64,000 nucleotides of DNA from Mycetohabitans endofungorum (GTDB taxonomy: Bacteria; Pseudomonadota; Gammaproteobacteria; Burkholderiales; Burkholderiaceae): contig NZ_CP132744.1 in assembly GCF_037477895.1 (NCBI RefSeq), positions 806,001-870,000 on the forward strand. The letters run 5' to 3'. The notes beneath the pieces are model-generated. The model saw nothing but the letters and a program-made list of their open reading frames with translations. It was not told the DNA's origin and ran no database searches. The position numbers and the translations under genes were made by a program. Below, one piece after another: positions 11,922 to 21,296 of this stretch. Within the stretch, counting starts at the first letter, position 1; the number at the start of each line of letters is the position of its first letter.

Positions 11922-12701
11922 TCATTTATAGCGCGCTTCGCGATTTTCCAGGAACGCGCTGATCCCTTCGAGACCATCGCGATGATGCAGCGACGCGACG
12001 AAATGGTCCCGTTCGGCGACCAGCTGCTCGGCCAACGGTTGCCTGGGAGCATCGTCGACGAGCGCCTTAATCCGGGCCACCGCGTTTGGCGACAGCCGCG
12101 CCAGCTCGTCAGCCCATGCGAGTGCGCTCTCCAACGCTGCGCCTGCTGCGCTGAGCCGGTTGACTACGCCCAGCGCCGCCAGGCGCGGCGCCGGCACCGG
12201 CTTGCCTTCCAGGATGATTTCGGTGGCTAGCGCGCGCGGCAGTGCCCGGGACAGGAACCACGAGCCGCCGCCATCGGGCGTGAGTCCGACACGCGCATAC
12301 GACATCACGAATTTTGCGTTATCCGCTGCCACCAGCAGGTCGCAGGCGAGCGCGAGCGAGAAACCTGCGCCGGCCGCTGCCCCTTCGACCGCGGCGATCA
12401 CCGGTTTGCGTGAGGCGCGGATCGCGCTGATCCACGCGCCGAGCAGGTCGATGCTGTCGGCCTGCACCGATGGACCCTTCGCCCGATTCTCCAACAGCCG
12501 GTGCAGGTTGCCGCCCGCGCAGAAGAAATCGTCGGCGCCGGTCAGCACGATGACCCGGATCTCCGGGTCGCGCTCGGATGAATCGAGCGCCTCGATGCCG
12601 GCGGCGTACATGTCAGGGTGCAACGCGTTGCGTGCGCCCGGGTTGGACAGCGTGAGCACGAGCGTCGCATCCCGGCGGGTGGCGAGCAATTCGGCGGTCA
12701 T
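11922..12701 (-). CDS. enoyl-CoA hydratase/isomerase (crotonase) family protein
   Basis: A 259-residue crotonase-fold enzyme. The oxyanion-hole segments are visible as GADDFFCAGGNLHRLL and AAVEGAAAGAGFSLALACD, and the region ARVGLTPDGGGSWFLSRALP includes the usual active-site loop. The N-terminus reads LVLTLSNPGARNALHPDMYA as expected. Family members hydrate or isomerise enoyl-CoA thioesters in fatty or aromatic acid breakdown; the exact substrate cannot be assigned. The stop lies about 280 bases from the glutathione S-transferase gene, and that gap holds nothing I can name. Confidence 0.88.
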   Translation of the reverse strand: MTAELLATRRDATLVLTLSNPGARNALHPDMYAAGIEALDSSERDPEIRVIVLTGADDFFCAGGNLHRLLENRAKGPSVQADSIDLLGAWISAIRASRKPVIAAVEGAAAGAGFSLALACDLLVAADNAKFVMSYARVGLTPDGGGSWFLSRALPRALATEIILEGKPVPAPRLAALGVVNRLSAAGAALESALAWADELARLSPNAVARIKALVDDAPRQPLAEQLVAERDHFVASLHHRDGLEGISAFLENREARYK

Positions 12702-12839
12702 CGGTGGATTCCTTCATGTTGGGGGGCGTCGCTCTCGACAGGCAGCAGCGACAGGCCCAGTTGTGCGCGGCGCGCCAGCCATGGCGACGGCCGGTAGTGC
12801 GGATCGTTCAGTGGGGCGCAGATGGGCGCGCGCCACACG

Positions 12840-14024
12840 CTACAGCGCGGCAAGGCGCTCGAGCGCGCTTGCCAGCGTTGTTTCGCGTTTGGCAAAGCAA
12901 AAGCGCACGACGCCGGCGTCGTGCGCCCGATGATAGAACGCGGACACGGGAATCGCCGCAACACCGATCTCGACGGTTAACCACCTGGCAAACTCCGCCT
13001 CTGGCAGTGCCGAGATTGCCGAATAATCGACGCACTGAAAATACGTACCTTCACATGGCAATAGCTTAAAACGCGTGCGTTCCAGGCCGGCACGAAAGAA
13101 GTCGCGCTTGGCCTGGTAGAACGCCGGCAACGTCAGGTAGGGCGCTGGGTCGGCCATGTACGCGGCGACGCCTGCCTGGGTGGCCGAATTCACCGTGAAC
13201 ACGTTGAACTGGTGGACCTTGCGGAACTCGGCGCTCAATTCGCGCGGCGCGGCGACGTAGCCGAGCTTCCAGCCGGTCACGTGATAGGTTTTGCCGAAGC
13301 TTGATACGACGAAACTATGCGCCGCGAGGTCCGGATAGCGCGCAACACTCTCGTGGCGGGCGCCGTCAAACACCATATGCTCATAGACCTCGTCAGACAG
13401 CACTAGGATGTCCGTGCCGCGCACGATGTCCTGCAGCGCCCGCATGTCGCTGTCGCGCCAGATCGTGCCGGTTGGGTTGTGCGGCGTGTTCACGATGATC
13501 AGCCGGGTCTTCGGCGTGATCGCCGCGGCGAGTTGGTCGAACGCAATCCGATAATCGGGTGCGTCCAGCGTCACGAACACGGGTTTGCCACCCGCCAGCT
13601 CAATTGCCGGCAAGTAGCTGTCGTAGTAAGGCTCGATCACGATGACCTCGTCGCCCGGCTGCACACAGCACAGCACGGCAGTGAGCAACGCTTGCGTTGC
13701 GCCCGCGGTGATGGTGATTTCGCTGGCCGCATCGTAACGATGGCCGTACAGCTGCTCGATCTTTGCGGCAATCGCATTGCGCAGCGACGCAAGACCGGCC
13801 ATCGGCGGGTACTGGTTGAAGCCGTCACGCATCGCCTGCGCGACCGCATCGATAATTGTCGGGTCGCAGTCGAAATCCGGAAACCCCTGACCCAGGTTGA
13901 CGGCGTTGGCCTCGGACGCGAGCGCGCTCATCACCGTAAAGATCGTCGTGCCGACTTGCGGCAACCGCGATGGGAAGGAGGGCACGCGGGGCGACGTATC
14001 GGGCGGGCGATGCGAGGCGTTCAT
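12840..14024 (-). CDS. pyridoxal-phosphate aminotransferase, methionine aminotransferase-like
   Basis: A fold-type I class I/II aminotransferase of 394 residues. It has the N-terminal VNLGQGFPDFDCDP, NTPHNPTGTIW for cofactor and substrate contact, LSDEVYEHMVFDG, and the Schiff-base lysine in SSFGKTYHVTGWKLG. The pattern matches the YbdL/MtnE-type methionine or kynurenine aminotransferases, which transaminate ketomethiobutyrate in methionine salvage. The ATG at 14024 fits the family start; the frame stays open a further 216 bases upstream, but that part is an Arg/Gly-rich shadow of the PIN gene. It lies close downstream of the PIN gene on the same strand. Confidence 0.9.
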   Translation of the reverse strand: MNASHRPPDTSPRVPSFPSRLPQVGTTIFTVMSALASEANAVNLGQGFPDFDCDPTIIDAVAQAMRDGFNQYPPMAGLASLRNAIAAKIEQLYGHRYDAASEITITAGATQALLTAVLCCVQPGDEVIVIEPYYDSYLPAIELAGGKPVFVTLDAPDYRIAFDQLAAAITPKTRLIIVNTPHNPTGTIWRDSDMRALQDIVRGTDILVLSDEVYEHMVFDGARHESVARYPDLAAHSFVVSSFGKTYHVTGWKLGYVAAPRELSAEFRKVHQFNVFTVNSATQAGVAAYMADPAPYLTLPAFYQAKRDFFRAGLERTRFKLLPCEGTYFQCVDYSAISALPEAEFARWLTVEIGVAAIPVSAFYHRAHDAGVVRFCFAKRETTLASALERLAAL

Positions 14025-14083
14025 GGCATAAGCGTTGTGTCGATAGGGGGAGCCGTGCGACCGGATGATCGATGCCAGCAGGC

Positions 14084-14713
14084 CTATTGTACGGTAGGCT
14101 CGTGCGTTGCGTCGCCCGCCGCCGACTGGGCAAGGCCTGCGGCCGCGACGAACTGGGCCGGCTGCGCAATGCGCAAGTTGAACTCGCGCGCCATCCGGCG
14201 CGCCATCTTTAACAGCGCCTTGTCCTTGGTGACCAACCACTGTGCGGCTGCGTCATACGCTAATTCGAGGAACTTTTGGTCGTCGCGGTCTCGGCACAGC
14301 GGTAGTGCGCGCGGTGCGGCGCCGGCTGCGCGCGCACTTGCGCTCGCATTCGCGCCTGCCTCCGGTACAGACATTGCAGTGCCGCCCTTCGTGCGCAGCG
14401 CCGGTGCTACGCGCACACACAGCCGGGCGAGCCGCGCGAGTGCCGCCGGCTTATCGATTGCGTAGCGCACGAACTGCGGGTAGTCGAGCACGCGCTGCAG
14501 CTCGTTGAGGCAGCGGTCGTTCTGCACCGCGTCGAGGCTGCCGTCCTGCAGCGCTATTGCAATCAGGCGGGTCGCGGGATCGTCGAATACCAGGATGTCG
14601 ATCCACACGTTCGTGTCGAGTACCACCCGGGGACGGACGAAGGCAGCCGCAGGGGCGCTCGATGGTGCGACAGGGTCGGCCGGCAGCGGCGGGGCGGAAC
14701 GGGAGGGCGTCAT
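14084..14713 (-). CDS. PIN-domain protein, putative toxin-type ribonuclease
   Basis: A 209-residue protein with a PIN domain: [14 protein letters not shown] holds the first acidic residue, [12 protein letters not shown] the second, and [18 protein letters not shown] followed by LVTKDKALL the last acidic cluster. This is the TIGR00305-like group annotated as toxin components of toxin-antitoxin systems. An alanine/glycine-rich insert of about 30 residues splits the domain. No antitoxin-like gene precedes or follows it, so a housekeeping RNase role is as likely. The ATG at 14713 was preferred over an in-frame TTG at 14743. Confidence 0.8.
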   Translation of the reverse strand: MTPSRSAPPLPADPVAPSSAPAAAFVRPRVVLDTNVWIDILVFDDPATRLIAIALQDGSLDAVQNDRCLNELQRVLDYPQFVRYAIDKPAALARLARLCVRVAPALRTKGGTAMSVPEAGANASASARAAGAAPRALPLCRDRDDQKFLELAYDAAAQWLVTKDKALLKMARRMAREFNLRIAQPAQFVAAAGLAQSAAGDATHEPTVQ

Positions 14714-14779
14714 TGTCGATACAATGGCAACGCTTGCGGCCAATCACGCCGCGCGATGCCTTTTTTCAGTCAGCCTTCC

Positions 14780-15562
14780 ATGATAATCGTTTTATCGCCC
14801 GCCAAGTCACTGGACTATGACACACCGCCCCATGTACGCAAGCATACGCTACCGGCGTTCCTTGACGACTCGGCCGAGTTGATTACGCAGTTGCGCACGT
14901 TCTCGCCGCAGCAAATCGGCACATTGATGCGTCTTTCCGATCCGCTCGCGCGCTTGAACTATACGCGGTACGGCGACTGGTCTGCCGCGCGGTTCGCGCC
15001 ACCGCATGCCAAGCAGGCGATGCTCGCGTTCAATGGCGATGTCTACGATGGGTTCGACGCGCGGTCCTTGTCTGCCGCCGATCTGGATTATGCGCAACGC
15101 CATATACGCGTGCTCTCCGGCTTATATGGGGTGCTGCGTCCGCTTGATCTAATGCTGCCGTACCGGCTCGAAATGGGTACGCGGCTTGTCAACCCGCGCG
15201 GCAAGGATCTGTACGCATTCTGGGGCGACAAGATTACCGCTGCGCTGAGCGCACAGCTCAAGCGCGCAGGTGGCGCGCGGGTATTGATCAATTGCGCGTC
15301 GGACGAGTATTTCCGTTCGGTCAGGCCGCGCCAGCTTGACGCACCGGTGATCACCCCAGTGTTCGAGGACTGGAAAAACGGTCAATACAAAATCATCAGC
15401 TTCTACGCCAAGCGTGCGCGTGGCGCGTTCGCCCGCTTTGCAGTCGTGAACCGGATCGACGAGCCGGCTAGGCTCATCGCGTTCGACGCCGACGGCTACC
15501 GGTTCGATGCGAAGGCGTCGAACGATTCGACCTATGTATTTCGTCGCAAGCAGGCCACCTGA
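14780..15562 (+). CDS. yaaA: peroxide stress protein YaaA
   Basis: The 260-residue protein starts [17 protein letters not shown] and contains [26 protein letters not shown] core sequence with [34 protein letters not shown] and [10 protein letters not shown], all typical of the YaaA (DUF328) family. In E. coli YaaA limits free iron under peroxide stress and protects DNA and proteins. The start was set at the family methionine; an ATG 24 bases upstream is in frame. The M14 peptidase gene follows 24 bases after the stop. Confidence 0.95.
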   Translation: MIIVLSPAKSLDYDTPPHVRKHTLPAFLDDSAELITQLRTFSPQQIGTLMRLSDPLARLNYTRYGDWSAARFAPPHAKQAMLAFNGDVYDGFDARSLSAADLDYAQRHIRVLSGLYGVLRPLDLMLPYRLEMGTRLVNPRGKDLYAFWGDKITAALSAQLKRAGGARVLINCASDEYFRSVRPRQLDAPVITPVFEDWKNGQYKIISFYAKRARGAFARFAVVNRIDEPARLIAFDADGYRFDAKASNDSTYVFRRKQAT

Positions 15563-15586
15563 CTCCATTCGTTGCGGATCCGACCC

Positions 15587-16729
15587 ATGAGCATTCACAT
15601 CAGTAGTCAATTCGATTCAGGGGCAATTGATATCGTATCGTGCGAGCGCGCGGACGACATTCGATTGCGGTTGCGCGCCGACACCCGAGCGGCGTTTGCG
15701 CAGTGGTTCTATTTCTCGCTGAGCGGTGCGAAAGACGTGGGCTGCACGATCACGTTCGAGAACGCGTCGCACAGTGCTTTTCCGGATGGATGGCACGGTT
15801 ATCAGGCTGCCGCGAGTTATGATGGCATCGACTGGTTCCGGGTGCCCACCACGTATGACGGTCAGGTGCTGCGCATCTGTCATCGGCCGGCGCACGACCG
15901 GATCTATTACGCGTATTTCGAACCGTATCCGTATGCGCGACATGCACAGTGGGTCGACACGCTGGTCCAGCAGCCTGGCGTGCGCCTGACCGAACTGACC
16001 CGTACCGTGCAGGCGCGTGCGCTGGATCTGTTGACCGTTGGCGAACCGGCGCCGCACAAGCGCAACATCTGGATCATCGCAAGGCAGCATCCGGGCGAGA
16101 CGATGGCGCAGTGGTTCGTCGAGGGTCTGCTCAGGCGCTTGTGCGGCCTTGGCGATTGGCGGGGCGACCCGCTGGGCCGCATCGTGCTCGAACGTGCGGT
16201 CTTTCACGTGGTACCGAACATGAACCCGGATGGCAGCGCGCTGGGTAACTTGCGCACCAATGCCGCTGGCGCGAACCTGAACCGGGAATGGTTGCAGCCG
16301 GACCTGCATCGCAGCCCCGAAGTGCTGGCCGTACGCGACGCTATCCATGCGAGCGGTTGCGACATGTTCTTCGATATCCATGGCGATGAAACGCTGCCAT
16401 ACGTCTTCGTCGCCGGCTCGGAAATGCTGCCCGATTTCTCTCACGCGCAACGCCGTGTGCAAGACGAATTCATCCGCCATTTCAAGCGCGCCAGCGCGCA
16501 CTTCCAGGATGAGCACGGATACGAGTCCGGGCGTTACCAGCAGGATGCGCTCCAGCTCGCCTCCAAGTATATCGGCCACACCTTTAAGTGCCTGTCGCTC
16601 ACGCTTGAAATGCCATTTAAGGACGATGCGAACTTGCCTGACCCGCACGTCGGCTGGAACGGCGCGCGCAGTGCGTCGCTGGGTGCGGCGATGCTGCAGG
16701 CCATCGGTTGGCAACTCGACGCGATGTGA
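15587..16729 (+). CDS. M14-family cytosolic-type carboxypeptidase
   Basis: A 380-residue zinc carboxypeptidase with the beta-sandwich N-terminal domain of M14 cytosolic carboxypeptidases (residues 1-130, including AQWFYFSLSG) and a catalytic domain. Zinc ligands are seen as RQHPGETMAQWF (H and E) and FFDIHGDE (H). VVPNMNPDGSALGNLRTN and GANLNREW are the substrate-binding blocks, and LTLEMPFKD contains the catalytic glutamate. Eukaryotic relatives trim glutamate from tubulin; the bacterial substrates are unknown. There is no signal peptide, so it is probably cytosolic. It follows yaaA by 24 bases and may be co-transcribed with it. Confidence 0.9.
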   Translation: MSIHISSQFDSGAIDIVSCERADDIRLRLRADTRAAFAQWFYFSLSGAKDVGCTITFENASHSAFPDGWHGYQAAASYDGIDWFRVPTTYDGQVLRICHRPAHDRIYYAYFEPYPYARHAQWVDTLVQQPGVRLTELTRTVQARALDLLTVGEPAPHKRNIWIIARQHPGETMAQWFVEGLLRRLCGLGDWRGDPLGRIVLERAVFHVVPNMNPDGSALGNLRTNAAGANLNREWLQPDLHRSPEVLAVRDAIHASGCDMFFDIHGDETLPYVFVAGSEMLPDFSHAQRRVQDEFIRHFKRASAHFQDEHGYESGRYQQDALQLASKYIGHTFKCLSLTLEMPFKDDANLPDPHVGWNGARSASLGAAMLQAIGWQLDAM

Positions 16730-16786
16730 CGCACTGCGGCATTGTGTGCGCAGCGTTTGTCACACGCAGGCGCGTGCATGGTGGGC

Positions 16787-17365
16787 TCAGCGCCGCCGGC
16801 CTTTCTTGCCGGTGCCTTTGCCTGCCGCCTTCGCTGGACTCTTGCGGCCCGAGCCGCGCAACGCCTTTTTGGCCTTGCCGGCCTGGCGACTCGGCGCAGC
16901 GCGCTTAAACGGCGCGACCGGATCATTCCAACTAAAGGCGAGCATTTTCGCGTCGACGTAGCCGCAGCGGAATTTCAGCGCGTCGGGCTTCGTTGAACCA
17001 TCCTTGCGCATGCCGACCCCTTGGACGGTGACGATCGAATCGACCTTGATCCGTTGCTTGCCCTGGTCGAACGAGCCTTTCCATGGCTTGACTTCGGCGT
17101 GCGCGGGATCGAACGAGCTGTGTGGAAATTCGACGTGGTCAAACGCGCTCGATGTGCCGACGATAAAGTCGGCGTGCGCCGCGCAGTCCGCGACTAGCGG
17201 ATTGGCTCTCATTTGCGTGATGAATTGGTAGACTAGCTCGTTGTGGTGTTCGACTTGGTCGGCGCAGGCCATCGTGGGAATGGCGATTGCCATGGCCACG
17301 AGCGCGCATGAGGCCATGGCGCCGATCAGTCGTTGCATCGGGCGCGACGTAGAATGACGATCCAT
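16787..17365 (-). CDS. exported BspC-like protein of unknown function
   Basis: A 192-residue protein with an N-terminal signal peptide (hydrophobic GAMASCALVAMAIAIP, probable cleavage after MACA). The mature part QVEHHNELVYQFITQMRANPLVADCAAHADF resembles the Burkholderia proteins named for a BspC domain. Two cysteines are widely spaced and may form a disulfide. The last 40 residues are a Lys/Arg/Ala/Gly-rich tail that could bind nucleic acid or membrane phosphates. It is convergent with the M14 peptidase. Function is unknown; the family assignment is from memory and moderate. Confidence 0.7.
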   Translation of the reverse strand: MDRHSTSRPMQRLIGAMASCALVAMAIAIPTMACADQVEHHNELVYQFITQMRANPLVADCAAHADFIVGTSSAFDHVEFPHSSFDPAHAEVKPWKGSFDQGKQRIKVDSIVTVQGVGMRKDGSTKPDALKFRCGYVDAKMLAFSWNDPVAPFKRAAPSRQAGKAKKALRGSGRKSPAKAAGKGTGKKGRRR

Positions 17366-17586
17366 CTAATCCTGTTGCTAGGTGCCGTGAAAAAAGCCGC
17401 GGTCGAAGTGAGAGGATGTGCGCAAGTGGATTCGCACGCGATGTCGAGTCCGGACTTGGATACACTCAGAGGCCCGCGGTTGAGCTAGCGTTCTATCTTA
17501 ACGCAAAACAGAGGAGGTACTGCGGCCGGCCGGCGTAGCGCGCGGCAACTGTTGCACACGACATAGTGGACCGCCAGGCTGCTGGG

Positions 17587-18279
17587 TCAGGCGCGCGGGC
17601 CCCGGTCCATGTGGCGGCGATCGAACCGGTAGCGGCGTACATCGTACGTGGTGACCCACGCCGGGCGATAGACGGCGAACAGCGCGGTTAGCATGCCACA
17701 GAACCACGCTTCGCCGGAGGCGAGCATGCCGACGGCCATCCCGTAGCCGGGCGGGATCACGGCCGTATCGCCGTGGGCCAGCACCAGGTATAAGCCTAGT
17801 GCACCGGCACAGGCGGCAACCAGCGCTAGCGCGGCGGTCACGAAGCCGTGGCCGAAGATGAACATCAACAAGTTTCGCGGTAACCATGCGGCAATAACCC
17901 GCTGTAGCAGCGTCGAGACAAAGACCGGCACTGCCCCAAATATGACAAAGGTCAGACCCACGCCATCCCACGGTACGCTGAAGATCGCGGCCACCAGCGC
18001 GCATATGACTGCCATCGACACCAACGCGAGCGACCAGCCGAACAGCGTGACCATCAATGTCGCGCCAAGCAGATGCATCACCGGGCCATCGTTCAGCCAT
18101 GCGTTGGTGGCCCACATGACCGCGATCGCCACGGTCATGCCAAGCCACAGGTGCTGCAGCGTATCGTCGCGCAACCGCGCGAAGGGCTTCTTCCACGCCG
18201 CGAGCACAAGCAGAGCCACGGCGGCAAGGTTGCCACCTATCGCCAACCACCATGGTAACGACGTGTAGAGGAATCCCAT
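17587..18279 (-). CDS. energy-coupling factor (CbiM-like) ABC transporter permease
   Basis: A 230-residue membrane protein with six or seven predicted helices. The block NDGPVMHLLGATLMVTLFGW, and the central FVIFGAVPVFVSTLLQRVI with FIFGHGFVTAALA, place it near the CbiM/ECF substrate-capture permeases for cobalt or nickel. The usual N-terminal metal-binding Met-His start of CbiM is missing, and no CbiN, CbiQ or CbiO partner gene lies in the window. It may act alone or have another role. The ATG at 18279 fits the first helix; a longer in-frame start at 18330 seems unlikely. Confidence 0.75.
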   Translation of the reverse strand: MGFLYTSLPWWLAIGGNLAAVALLVLAAWKKPFARLRDDTLQHLWLGMTVAIAVMWATNAWLNDGPVMHLLGATLMVTLFGWSLALVSMAVICALVAAIFSVPWDGVGLTFVIFGAVPVFVSTLLQRVIAAWLPRNLLMFIFGHGFVTAALALVAACAGALGLYLVLAHGDTAVIPPGYGMAVGMLASGEAWFCGMLTALFAVYRPAWVTTYDVRRYRFDRRHMDRGPRA

Positions 18280-18351
18280 ATCACACATATTACTCGCTGC
18301 GCGGCTCCCGGTGGTGGAAGCAAATCGCACGCCCGCGCACGGCGTTGCGAT

Positions 18352-19206
18352 TCAACGACGCTTGCGTGGAACGACCTTGTATGGCACGCCGTCTGGCTCC
18401 GCGGCTTGCAGTATCGCTTGGTCGCGCCCATTGGCTGCGTCGCGCCGTCGGTGCTCGCGGGTGGCCGCACGCAGCGGCGTCGGCCCAGCCTCACCATAGA
18501 CCGGTTGCCGTGCCTGCTGGGTCGCATCGCGTAGCACTTCCAGTGCGCCAGTCTGCCAACCATTGTAAATCGCCACCGCGGCCGCGCGATTGGTCGCGCC
18601 AAGCTTCTCGAAGATCGCGCCGAGATGGATCTTGACCGTTCCTTCACTGATGCCCAGCGCGCGTGCGATGCTTTTGTTGGTCGCACCCATGTGCACAAGC
18701 CGCAGGATTTGCTCTTGGCGCGGCGACAGTAGGCCAGACGACGCACTTTGGCGCCGGCAGGCTGCTCGGTTCAGCGAACTGTCCCCGTACGCGTTGATCG
18801 GCACGACGGTGGGCGTGTGCAGATTCAGTCCACTGGGCGGCACGTAGTGCCCGCCGAGCAGCACGATCTCGAACGCGCGAACGATAAGACGCGGATTGAG
18901 GTGCCGCGGCACAACGCCGAGCACGCCGGCGTCGACCAGCGACTTGACCCGCGTTGGGCTGGCATCATCGACCAACGCCGCAATCGGCAGGTTGGGATAA
19001 TGGCGCCGGAGATCGAAGATATCCTGCACACTCATCCCGTCCTGCCAGTCGATGACGAGCATGTCTGGGCAGGCATGTTGCAGGACGCGCTGCGCTTGTC
19101 GCCAGTCACGCGCATCGTAGAATGATGCATGTCGATTAATCTGGCGCAGCAATGTTTTTAGCCCTTCGCGCCTCTCGGCTTGCTCATTCAGCAAGCAGAC
19201 TTTCAT
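18352..19206 (-). CDS. LuxR/NarL-type response regulator with degenerate receiver
   Basis: A 284-residue regulator. Residues 1-120 look like a receiver: MKVCLLNEQAERREGLKTLL, then MLVIDWQDG with the likely phospho-acceptor aspartate. The acidic pair of the pocket reads N-E, and the conserved lysine position reads VPRHL, so phosphorylation may be weak or absent. A GerE helix-turn-helix follows: LSPRQEQILRLVHMG, NKSIARALGISEGTVKIHL, IFEKLGATNRAAAVA. A proline/arginine-rich tail of about 60 residues is unusual. An AGGGAGAAG ribosome site supports the ATG at 19206. No histidine kinase gene is adjacent. Confidence 0.85.
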   Translation of the reverse strand: MKVCLLNEQAERREGLKTLLRQINRHASFYDARDWRQAQRVLQHACPDMLVIDWQDGMSVQDIFDLRRHYPNLPIAALVDDASPTRVKSLVDAGVLGVVPRHLNPRLIVRAFEIVLLGGHYVPPSGLNLHTPTVVPINAYGDSSLNRAACRRQSASSGLLSPRQEQILRLVHMGATNKSIARALGISEGTVKIHLGAIFEKLGATNRAAAVAIYNGWQTGALEVLRDATQQARQPVYGEAGPTPLRAATREHRRRDAANGRDQAILQAAEPDGVPYKVVPRKRR

Positions 19207-19393
19207 GACCACTTCTCCCTGACTGAGTCCACACAACCGCGCCGCCGCGTTGGCCAGCGCGGCGGACATCAGAGATCAATGATGGCAAGAACAAGCAGTG
19301 GGCCGGCATTAGCCGAAAGGCCAGTCGGGCCGCGTCTTGACGGCTCTTCGGCCGATGACGCGACGCACGTGGCGGGTGGGAAAAGCGCGGGTC

Positions 19394-20611
19394 TTAGTGG
19401 AAGTGAGGTTGCGCTGGTTCGGCATCCTCAGGCATTTCGGCATGCACGATCTCACCGAGTGGGTCAGCATACAGTGGCACGCCACAGTCGTCGCAGTACT
19501 CCGGTTCGAATCGTGCCGCGTGACGACGGATATCAGTGACACCAATTTCCTTGAGCAGTCCGATGACATCGTCGAGCATGCCACCGGCCTGATCTTCGTC
19601 GGGCGGCACGTCGTCATCTGGGCCGAGATCGCCGTTCTCGCGGCCGTACAGCGGCCATACCACGCCGTAGATCACGTCGTTGCTGCCGCGCCGGGTGAAG
19701 GCGATCCGATATTCATCTACGCGCCGTTCGCCGAAACCGGCGACAACCGCACGTAGTCCATCCGGTTTGGCACCGATCGTGTCGCCCAGATACCTGACTG
19801 CAGTGCGCACGGTATGCGGGCGGATTTGCTCATCCGCGTCGCGGCAGGCCGAGTAATACGCGTCTGGCAGCAGGCAGTCGAATTCGCAGCCGGGCAGCAC
19901 ACCCGACAAGTTCGCGCCGCCCTGCGCACGCCATTGTTCCAGGCACTGTCCGCGCTCAACGCGTGCGCCGTTCTCCTCCTCCTGCCAGCGAAACAGCGGC
20001 TCGCCGGCCGGCACGGCGACCACAGACAGCAGAAAGCGTGGATCGGCGAGGATCGGTGATGTTTCAGGAAGATCGCCGAGATTTAGCTTGATCGTGCCGC
20101 CGACCAGCGCCGCTTGGCCAAGTTGCTGCGCGAGCCGGAACGTCTCGACGTGATGGCGTGGTAACTGGTCGATGCTGTACAGATACGGCGCTAACGCGAC
20201 GAGCGCCCGTGCCGCGAAGATGTGCGCTTGCAACTGCGCACGCAGCGCATCGACGATGTCGCCTTTCAGCGGGCCGGACGGGATCATGTAACGCGTCCAT
20301 GCGAGCACTGGTGCCGCGATCAGCAGTACGTCGTACGGTTGACCCTCGTGCTCGATGCGGAACGATTCGCTATGGGTCTCGGCCATGTCGGCGAGGGCGC
20401 CATAGGCGTCCGTATGTTTTTGCTGCAGATGGTCTAAAGCGGCATCCAGTGTCGTCTGGTTGCCATTGCGGATCACTTTTTCGATGAGCGCATCGAGCTT
20501 TGCTTCCCAGAAGCGGTCTTCGATGCGGCTGCCGGACGCGAAAAGCGCGAGCGACAGACCGACCAGCTTGTCGGCGTCGGGTGGGAGACGTTTAGCGATA
20601 CGCGAGCGCAT
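19394..20611 (-). CDS. DUF2863 family protein
   Basis: A 405-residue cytoplasmic protein of the betaproteobacterial DUF2863 family. The N-terminus ADKLVGLSLALFASGSRIED and the internal VLLIAAPVLAWTRYMIPSGP are the parts I recognise. The C-terminal tail has CDDCGVPLYADPLGEIVHAE, which could form a small metal or zinc site, and ends in a His-rich PQPHFH-like sequence. No catalytic motif was identified. It is followed on the same strand by the LuxR-type regulator after about 190 bases. Confidence 0.8.
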   Translation of the reverse strand: MRSRIAKRLPPDADKLVGLSLALFASGSRIEDRFWEAKLDALIEKVIRNGNQTTLDAALDHLQQKHTDAYGALADMAETHSESFRIEHEGQPYDVLLIAAPVLAWTRYMIPSGPLKGDIVDALRAQLQAHIFAARALVALAPYLYSIDQLPRHHVETFRLAQQLGQAALVGGTIKLNLGDLPETSPILADPRFLLSVVAVPAGEPLFRWQEEENGARVERGQCLEQWRAQGGANLSGVLPGCEFDCLLPDAYYSACRDADEQIRPHTVRTAVRYLGDTIGAKPDGLRAVVAGFGERRVDEYRIAFTRRGSNDVIYGVVWPLYGRENGDLGPDDDVPPDEDQAGGMLDDVIGLLKEIGVTDIRRHAARFEPEYCDDCGVPLYADPLGEIVHAEMPEDAEPAQPHFH

Positions 20612-21296
20612 GGTGTGCCAATTCAGGTGCAGAGAACCTTACATTTTAGTCCGGATCGAGGCTGACGGTACATTTTCCGTCGTCCATGGAGGCGGGCTTT
20701 CGTGCAATGGCACGTTTGCTGCCGCAGCAGGACTGCGTCGTGTCGAAGTTGCGATGCACTTGCGTGATACACGCGTCTCACGGGTATGCTGCCGCGGGCT
20801 TTGGTCGCCAGGAAGGCCAAACAAGCACGGAAAGACAGCAGAGACGACGGTCTCACGTGCGCTGTGACGCCGCGTCTCGGCGCAGGTCACCGGCGACCAG
20901 TCCGCGTCCGGCCGGGTTGCGTTGTGCAGTGCAGCGCTACAGCCCTCGCGAATTCAGGAGCGCATCGATGTAGTGGATTTTACGAGCCTGTTGCGCTGCT
21001 ACATCGTGCCGCCCGTGAACGAACCTGCCGCAGGTCCGCCGGCTGGCACCGTTCCTGCATGGGCATACCAGCGCGCAAGTAACGACGGTCGCGTAAGTAA
21101 CGGCCGCCGTGCAAAACGGCTCCCGCACAAGCATGCAGGTATAGCGGACGCGGCGAGCCAAGCCCTCGGTACGCAGGCATAAAGCATATAGCACACGGAC
21201 ACACAGGCATACAGGCACGCAAGCCGCAGGCACGCGTGGTGCCCGGCTGGCCCATTCGTTGATTTGGCATCGAACAACTAGGATGGAGGCACAATC
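20612..21296. other. 685-base intergenic region, low-complexity CAGGCA stretch
   Basis: No gene is supported between the divergent DUF2863 and butanediol dehydrogenase genes. Open frames on both strands are short, overlap each other and lack family features. Around 21175-21235 there is a degenerate run of ACAGGCAYRC-like units. I searched for a sigma-54 type -24/-12 element, as is common for butanediol genes, and found only a badly spaced TGGCAC near 20707. A GGAGG ribosome site ends the region. Confidence 0.5.

Noticed and set aside
15617..16714. 365-codon minus-strand frame opposite the M14 peptidase gene
   Set aside because: A shadow typical of GC-rich coding sequence; the plus strand carries a complete zinc peptidase.
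20700..20725. sigma-54 promoter before the butanediol dehydrogenase gene
   Set aside because: TGGCAC is followed by TTGC after only two bases instead of five, and it lies nearly 600 bases from the start codon.
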